Assembly (NCBI GenBank): GCA_003054665.1
Contig: QAYY01000002.1
Span: forward strand, 1-64,000
DNA: 64,000 nucleotides
Origin: Opitutaceae bacterium EW11
GTDB taxonomy: Bacteria > Verrucomicrobiota > Verrucomicrobiia > Opitutales > Opitutaceae
Direction: 5' to 3'
The position numbers were made by a program, and so were the translations under genes. This document shows positions 59,461-64,000 of the stretch, in pieces (the stretch's first letter is position 1; each line of letters opens with the position of its first letter). The notes beneath the pieces are model-generated. The model had not been told where the DNA came from. It searched no databases and saw only the letters and a program-made list of their open reading frames with translations.

Positions 59461-59530
59461 TCGCCTCCTGTTTGTTCCGGCGGGGCACGCTCGGACATTC
59501 TCTCCGGGCCCGTCTGCTCCTGGCGGCGGT

Positions 59531-59606
59531 TGGTGCCCCCGCCCAGACTTGAACTGGGATACGCGGTTTAGGAAACCGCTGCTCTATCCAGTTGAGCTAC
59601 GGGGAC
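59531..59606 (-). tRNA. tRNA-Arg (anticodon CCT)
   Basis: The minus strand folds as a 76-nt tRNA. The acceptor arm pairs GTCCCCG with CGGGGGC, followed by A73 and encoded CCA. The anticodon stem GCGGT/ACCGC encloses TTCCTAA, so the anticodon is CCT, reading AGG arginine codons. D arm and T arm (TTCAAGTC) are regular. It is a site near a MITE-like repeat (59715 onward). Confidence 0.95.
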
Positions 59607-60429
59607 GGCCACCGCGGCGGATGTTTTCGGACGTTTCCGCCAGCGTCAACGACGAGAATCGGACGCAAATCGGGGTATAGTCCGGCGCGACTTCTCGATA
59701 ATCGGCACTCGGCTCAGGGCGTGTTTGCAGAACGGGAAACGGAGCGCTGGGAGCGGAGCGAGCAGAGTGCAAGGCGGGAACAAGGGAGCTGGGCTTTCAG
59801 CCCTGCCCCTTGTTCACAACGCCGCACCGTGCTCGCTTCCGCCCCAGCCCTTCGGGTGGGAAAAGGATCGAGGCGGGCGGCGTTGTGCCGAAAAGCATGG
59901 GCCGCAGGCCCACCTCTTTTCGGCCCGCCTGGCCCCCCTTCGATTCTTTCCTCCACACTCTGATTCCCATTTTGCAAACACGCCCTGGCTGCTGCATTCG
60001 CGCCCCGCGCGGGGTCGGCCCGGAGGCCCACAAGGCGGAGTGGCGCAGGTCGTTCGACAACTTGAAGAGCCTGATCGAAGAGCGGAGTCGCGCGTTTGGA
60101 TAGCAGCAGTGCGAGGCGGGACACGGGCGTGTCCGGCGGAAGCGAAGTCGCGACTGGAACCCCCTGCGCGGCACGGCGGCGAGTACCGGAGTCTCCCCGC
60201 GGGAAAGCCCCCGATTATCATGGGCCGTCGGGTGGGGTAGATTTCCCATCGATGAGTGGCGGCACAGCCTTTTTCCCTGCCAGAGCGGCACACCATGACG
60301 CGTAGTGCCGCGGCGGATGGAGAGGCCGGGAGACGGACGGACGCGGCGCCGGGCGCGCTATGTTCGTATCGATGCACTTGTTACATGCCACGCGCTTTCT
60401 TGTTTAACCACCAACCTACAACCATTCAC
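59607..60429. other. Repeat-rich intergenic region
   Basis: About 820 bases between tRNA-Arg and the secreted protein gene at 60430. It contains the MITE-like element at 59715-59987 and, further right, short palindromes such as CCCCGCGCGGGG near 60005 and a GC-rich stretch without protein-like frames. The right end near 60360-60430 is less GC-rich and probably holds the promoter of the next gene. Confidence 0.5.
59715..59987. mobile_element. MITE-like element with 26-bp terminal inverted repeats
   Basis: Left end CAGGGCGTGTTTGCAGAACG and right end (reverse-complemented) CAGGGCGTGTTTGCAAAATG are inverted copies over about 26 bp. The inside has nested palindromes (AGCTGGGCTTTCAGCCC, GCCGAAAAG...CTTTTCGGC) but no transposase frame. 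A third copy of the end sequence lies alone at 52048-52073. The properties match a non-autonomous, palindromic mobile element; a target-site duplication is not obvious. Confidence 0.65.
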
Positions 60430-60939
60430 ATGCACGCATTCGCATTGCCTCGCTTCGTTCCCGCCGCAATTGCCGCGCTGACGCTCTGTTTCAGCGCCGC
60501 CGCAAGCTCCGCCAAGGCAGCCACTCCGCTCGTAGCCGTCCACTCGACGGGCACGAGCTCCGTCACCAACATTGTCGACAATCCCGACGGCACCATGACC
60601 CTGGAGGCCGACCAGACCGGCAAGCTGGGGACGCTCGGTGCCTTCAACGGCCACTGCACCTACGTCGCGACCTTTGACACGACCCTGCAGCAGATCCGCA
60701 TCACCGGCACGGGCACCTTCACCCTGACCGACGGATCCCAGCTGAAACTGGCGATCTCGTTCACGGAGTTCGGCCTCAATTACCCGATCCCGTTTGCCGG
60801 CATGATCTCGGTGACGGGCGGGACCGGGCAATGTGAGAACGCGTCGGGCTACCTCGTCCTTCACGGCGTGGACGAGGAGGCCTTGGTCGACGGGATCAAC
60901 CTCGACGGCTTCGTCTTCACGCCGCGCTGCTCGCGCTGA
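60430..60939 (+). CDS. Secreted hypothetical protein
   Basis: The 169-residue protein has a signal peptide (MHAFALPRFVPAAIAALTLC, cleavage near SSAKA) and an all-beta mature domain with alternating strands (GTMTLEADQTGKLGTLGAFN, IRITGTGTFTLTDGSQLKLA, ENASGYLVLHGVDEEAL). Two cysteines (HCTYVAT, QCENAS) could form a disulfide; another near the end (PRCSR). I do not recognise a family. A strong terminator lies 21 bases after the stop codon, so it is monocistronic. The ATG at 60430 gives the signal peptide. Confidence 0.72.
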   Translation: MHAFALPRFVPAAIAALTLCFSAAASSAKAATPLVAVHSTGTSSVTNIVDNPDGTMTLEADQTGKLGTLGAFNGHCTYVATFDTTLQQIRITGTGTFTLTDGSQLKLAISFTEFGLNYPIPFAGMISVTGGTGQCENASGYLVLHGVDEEALVDGINLDGFVFTPRCSR

Positions 60940-60960
60940 GGCGTCTGCCGTTCCGACTTC

Positions 60961-60990
60961 GCCGGAGTGCTTCTGCGCTCCGGCTTTTTC
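60961..60990 (+). terminator. Intrinsic terminator after the secreted protein gene
   Basis: GCCGGAG and CTCCGGC form a 7-bp stem with a small loop (extended by GTGC/GCGC-like pairing), followed by TTTTTC. It lies 21 bases after the stop codon. Confidence 0.85.
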
Positions 60991-61052
60991 GTGCCCGAAC
61001 CGGGCCGTCCCGGCGTATTCGCCGCTCGGCGACAGGACGGGCGGCGGTGCCG

Positions 61053-62318
61053 TCAGGCCGAGGCGGACCTGGGACCGGCGATCCAGTTGCTTGTCTGAAC
61101 GTCCGCATCTTCGGCTTGCAGCGCTCCGGCGGGCACGAAGCCTTCGGACCACCAGGCGCGGGAGTTGCGGAGGCGTATGTCGCGGGCATGCCGGAGACGG
61201 ACGGCCGCCAGCGGCACTTGCGACGTCCCCAGTGCGTCGGGCGGGCGGACGTCGAGGCGCCCGGCGGCGTAACCGGTCGTCTTCCGCAGTTCGAGGGTGA
61301 GGCCGTCGATCTCGACGTCCTCGATCACACACTCCGGCGAGCCGTGAATCAGCACGCCGCCTTCGCCGACGGCGCGGATCTGGGAGAAACGCAGGCCGCG
61401 CAGGCAACCGATGGGATTTCCCGGGATGCGGGCGTGAGCGCTCACGTAGATCGCCTCGGCGCCGCCCCACCAGTCGGTGTGAAACAGGCGCGTCTCGATG
61501 GTGATGTTTTGAAAGAGGACGTTCTCGATGCTGCCCGAGTCCCGGAGCACGACAGCGATCCCACGGTGGCTTCCCCGGACGACGCAGTTGGAGAAAACGA
61601 CGTTGCGCAGACTCTGCACGCTTTCGGTGCCGAGTTTCAGGGCGGCCGAAGTGGACATGAGCGTGCAGTTGGTGACGGTGACGTTTTCACACGGCCCGTA
61701 CTTGGCCGCCTCGCGTCCGGCCTTGAGCACGATGCAGTCGTCGCCGGCCGCGATGTGGCAGTTGCTGATCCGCACGTTGCGCGAGCAATCCGGGTCGATG
61801 CCGTCGCCATTGGGGAGCTTGAGGTGGTTTTCGATCGTGATGCCGTCGATCACGACGTCCTCGCAACCGAGCAGGTGCACGGCGTAGTGCGGCGCGTGCC
61901 GGAGAGTCCAGTCACGCAGGCGGACGCGGCGGCAGTTTTCGAGGACGAGGATCTTGGACCTCCAGCCTCCCGGGATGAGGCGATGGGGAAGATCCTTCGT
62001 CATGAACTCGGCTCCTCGGCCGTCGATGAGCCCCGTGCCGGTGATCGCGATATCGTCGGCATCGGTGGCCGAAATCAGCACGGCCGACGGGTAGGCGGCC
62101 TGGTCGAGGCTCGCCAGGATTCGCGAGCCGGCCTCGAGGTGAAGACGAACCCGTGCCTTCAGGGCGACCTGTCCGCAGAGCAGGCTGCGACCGGCCGGGA
62201 GGGTGACCGTGCCGCCGCCGTTTTTGTGGGCGGCGTCGATTGCGGCCTGGAGGGCCCGGGTATCGTCCGCCACGCCGTCGAGACGAGCGCCGTGGGATTC
62301 GGGAGAGAATGCGTTCAT
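61053..62318 (-). CDS. Glycoside hydrolase family 28 enzyme
   Basis: The 421-residue beta-helix protein has the GH28 order of motifs: HGARLDGVADDTRALQAAID at the start, LPNGDGIDPDCSRNVRISNC and HIAAGDDCIVLKAG with the catalytic aspartates, and GSHRGIAVVLRDSG with the conserved histidine. There is no signal peptide, so it may be cytoplasmic, unlike the GH28 at 27590. It probably cleaves small oligo-uronides or rhamnogalacturonides after uptake. Its ATG overlaps the stop of the mutarotase-like gene (ATGA), so the two are translationally coupled. Confidence 0.9.
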   Translation of the reverse strand: MNAFSPESHGARLDGVADDTRALQAAIDAAHKNGGGTVTLPAGRSLLCGQVALKARVRLHLEAGSRILASLDQAAYPSAVLISATDADDIAITGTGLIDGRGAEFMTKDLPHRLIPGGWRSKILVLENCRRVRLRDWTLRHAPHYAVHLLGCEDVVIDGITIENHLKLPNGDGIDPDCSRNVRISNCHIAAGDDCIVLKAGREAAKYGPCENVTVTNCTLMSTSAALKLGTESVQSLRNVVFSNCVVRGSHRGIAVVLRDSGSIENVLFQNITIETRLFHTDWWGGAEAIYVSAHARIPGNPIGCLRGLRFSQIRAVGEGGVLIHGSPECVIEDVEIDGLTLELRKTTGYAAGRLDVRPPDALGTSQVPLAAVRLRHARDIRLRNSRAWWSEGFVPAGALQAEDADVQTSNWIAGPRSASA

Positions 62319-63166
62319 GAAGGGGAAAGAAAATCGTAACGAACCCGCCACTCCCGCCTGCCGCCCGGGGGAAGCGCGGTGTGGAGATAGGGCTCGATGG
62401 AGAAAGTCCGGTGATTCGCCCACACCGGCACGGCCGCAGGGACGTAGTCGCAGCGCATGCGGATCCCGCGCAGTCTCGGGTGTGCGACGGTTCCGGCGAG
62501 GGGAACAGGCGTCGCCGTGAGCGGCTGGAAATGGCCGGGATCGCCGGGCGGAAATGCGCAGCGCTGCTCCAGTCTGCCGTTCGAGCAAGAGAAGACCGGG
62601 TTGTCGTCGACTCCATAGCCGATCGGCACCGCGGCGTTCGTTCGCCCTTCGACGAGGGGAAAAAACGGATGGGGAAACCAGTGTACGGGCAGCTCCGCGG
62701 TGCCGAGATTCCGTAGCCGCGTGCACGACGTGAGACTGCGATCCTGGAGCACGATTCGCCGATCCAGCACGGTGTGCCAGTCGGCGAAGCGCTGTTCGCA
62801 GGTGAACTCGAGTGCCCCGGGCGACGCGGCGTAACTCCAGCGGGCCGGGGCGAGGAGACGCACCTCGCCATTGTCCGCCACCTCCACGTCTCCGGCTCCG
62901 ATGACAAATCCGCGGCTGCCGTGCATCGTGAGCGGATCGCCGGTCTTCTGGCTCCGGCATCGGAACGCCTCCGGGAGTCCCTGGCCGTTGAACGGGTCCG
63001 GGGTCGCGTGCGGGTACTCGGGGCCGGAGAGCAGCCCGCCGGCGGAGTCCTCGACCTGCCAGACGTACCCGCCCCAGCAGAAACGGCTGCCCTGCAATGC
63101 GTATTCGCCGGGCGACGACGGATCGAGGAGCTGAACCGTCAGCTGGGAGTTGGAGAGCGTGAGCAT
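62315..63166 (-). CDS. Galactose mutarotase-fold (aldose 1-epimerase-like) protein
   Basis: The 283-residue soluble protein consists of a single beta-sandwich-like domain similar to the galactose mutarotase superfamily: a strand-rich body with LSGPEYPHATPDPFNGQGLP and EAFRCRSQ early, RRIVLQDRSLTSCTRLRNLG, LPVHWFPHPFFPL (conserved His region), and NHRTFSIEPYLHTALPPGGR near the end, where the E is in the usual catalytic position. It may epimerise or bind a sugar released by the GH28 enzyme. The ATG at 63166 is preferred; a GTG at 63202 would add 12 residues. It is coupled to the downstream GH28 gene by a four-base overlap. Confidence 0.72.
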   Translation of the reverse strand: MLTLSNSQLTVQLLDPSSPGEYALQGSRFCWGGYVWQVEDSAGGLLSGPEYPHATPDPFNGQGLPEAFRCRSQKTGDPLTMHGSRGFVIGAGDVEVADNGEVRLLAPARWSYAASPGALEFTCEQRFADWHTVLDRRIVLQDRSLTSCTRLRNLGTAELPVHWFPHPFFPLVEGRTNAAVPIGYGVDDNPVFSCSNGRLEQRCAFPPGDPGHFQPLTATPVPLAGTVAHPRLRGIRMRCDYVPAAVPVWANHRTFSIEPYLHTALPPGGRREWRVRYDFLSPS

Positions 63167-63202
63167 CGCGGCGATGTTTCTTCCGTGTCGGACCGGCTGC
63201 AC

Positions 63203-63234
63203 AAAAAGAGCCCGCCGGGCATGCCGGCGGGCTC
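63203..63234 (-). terminator. Intrinsic terminator after the partial TonB receptor gene
   Basis: On the minus strand GAGCCCGCCGG and CCGGCGGGCTC make an 11-bp stem with loop CATGC, followed by TTTTTGT. It lies 15 bases past the receptor's stop codon and just before the mutarotase-like gene, so readthrough into that gene would be limited. Confidence 0.85.
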
Positions 63235-63248
63235 GCTCGAACCAAGAA

Positions 63249-64000
63249 CTACAGACGAGTGGAGAGGCTCAGGTAGATCATTCGGGATTGGCCGAAGAAG
63301 CCGTCGGAGCCCTCGCGGTACAGCTTGTCGGTGAGGTTCTTCACGTTGAGCTGCGCCTTGAGGTCGCGGTTGAACGCCCGGAAGCTGTACGAGACCATGG
63401 CGTCGAACACGGTGAACGACGGGAGCCGCACGACGTTCTGCGGATCCTGCGAGAGGTTGGTCCCGTCGTTGTGACGGACGCCGAGTCCGAAGGTGAGGCC
63501 CTTCGCGGCGCCGGACGGAATGGAGAAGCGATTCCAGAGCACGTAGGTGTTTTCCGGAATGCCGCCGAAACGCCGGCCGACGAAGGTCGCGTTGTTGGAT
63601 TTCGTCGTCTCGGCCTCGGTGACGTGGCTCCAGCCGGCGATGATCGTGTAGTTGTTCACCGGCGACCAATTCATGTCGAGCTCGATGCCCTTGCTGGCCT
63701 CGGAGTTGCCGAAGACGTAATAGGGGGAGCGGCCGGTCGCGACTTCCCGCGTCGTGTCCCGGTAGGCGAGATTGTCGCGGCTGATGTCGTAGTAGCTGAC
63801 CGTCGAGGTGAGACGCCCCTCCATCAGTTCGGTCTTGATGCCGATGTCCCAGCTCGAGCTCGTCACGGGCTCGGAGGCGACGCCGTCGGCGTCGAGCTGG
63901 AAGTTGGGCTCGATCGACTCGCTGTAGGTGGAGAACGCCGAAAGCTGCGGCAGGATCTTCACGAGCACGCCGGCCTGCGGCGTCCACGCGCCCTTGGCGC
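63249..64000 (-). CDS. TonB-dependent receptor, C-terminal part (continues beyond window)
   Basis: The open frame runs from the right window edge to the stop at 63249, giving at least 250 residues of a TonB-dependent receptor barrel: SSWDIGIKTELMEGRLTSTV, KGIELDMNWSPVNNYTIIAG, LRHN-like strand ends such as GLGVRHNDGTNLSQ, and a C-terminal strand MIYLSLSTRL. The N-terminal signal, plug and TonB box lie outside the window, so the ligand cannot be suggested from sequence. An internal ATG (63968) is not the start. A strong terminator follows. Confidence 0.9.
   Translation of the reverse strand, partial: AKGAWTPQAGVLVKILPQLSAFSTYSESIEPNFQLDADGVASEPVTSSSWDIGIKTELMEGRLTSTVSYYDISRDNLAYRDTTREVATGRSPYYVFGNSEASKGIELDMNWSPVNNYTIIAGWSHVTEAETTKSNNATFVGRRFGGIPENTYVLWNRFSIPSGAAKGLTFGLGVRHNDGTNLSQDPQNVVRLPSFTVFDAMVSYSFRAFNRDLKAQLNVKNLTDKLYREGSDGFFGQSRMIYLSLSTRL

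Noticed and set aside
60006-60250. Possible small RNA or gene right of the MITE-like element
   Set aside because: Palindromes are short, no promoter or terminator frames them, and open frames there are Arg/Pro/Ala-rich without a start signal.

Overview
The window looks like chromosomal DNA from a member of the Opitutaceae or a close relative (Verrucomicrobiota). This is inferred from high GC, secreted proteins with very GC-rich codons, large TonB-dependent receptors of the type common in that family, scattered pectin-degradation genes and many short palindromic repeats. There is no phage, plasmid, rRNA or CRISPR signal. Two tRNAs are present, Leu(CAG) at the left and Arg(CCT) near 59.5 kb.

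Layout. 0.1-9.6 kb: tRNA-Leu, a cysteine-cluster protein, a GNAT enzyme, a molybdopterin oxidoreductase, the large helicase HrpA (split by an in-frame palindromic repeat), a CBS protein and a secreted dienelactone-hydrolase-like enzyme. 9.6-17.4 kb: an ABC ATPase translationally coupled to a cation antiporter, two related secreted coiled-coil proteins flanking a divergent endonuclease/exonuclease/phosphatase-fold protein, and two tandem DUF4097 proteins. 17.4-25.3 kb: housekeeping genes (M32 carboxypeptidase, TatD, HPr, kdsB, carA, kamA, SIMPL protein). 25.3-26.7 kb: a low-GC patch with hairpins and a possible 25-residue ORF, then a pRiA4b ORF-3 family gene. 26.7-39 kb: secreted hydrolases (GH28, alpha/beta hydrolase), an HDOD response regulator, a MATE pump, a chemoreceptor, a PKD protein, a membrane HExxH protein and a thioredoxin-like protein.

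39.0-43.65 kb holds the most unusual unit: four contiguous, translationally coupled minus-strand genes encoding two small secreted pilin-like subunits, a chaperone-like Ig-fold protein and a 931-residue outer-membrane protein (Ig-like domains, beta-barrel, carboxypeptidase-regulatory-like domains). It resembles a chaperone/usher fibre system in logic, but I do not recognise canonical pilin, PapD or FimD families.

43.9-50.2 kb is a pectin-fragment uptake and cleavage unit (TonB receptor, PL22 oligogalacturonate lyase, sodium:solute symporter). 50.4-59.5 kb carries DNA repair (ogt), unknown membrane proteins including a three-gene operon, a class B acid phosphatase, and an AraC/YciI/DoxX group. 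59.6-60.4 kb is repeat-rich. 61-64 kb is a second saccharide unit (GH28, mutarotase-fold protein, TonB receptor running off the window end). Two GH28 enzymes, PL22, the symporter and the TonB receptors together suggest a plant-polysaccharide (pectin) degrader. All functions are inferred from motif reading; no database search was run.
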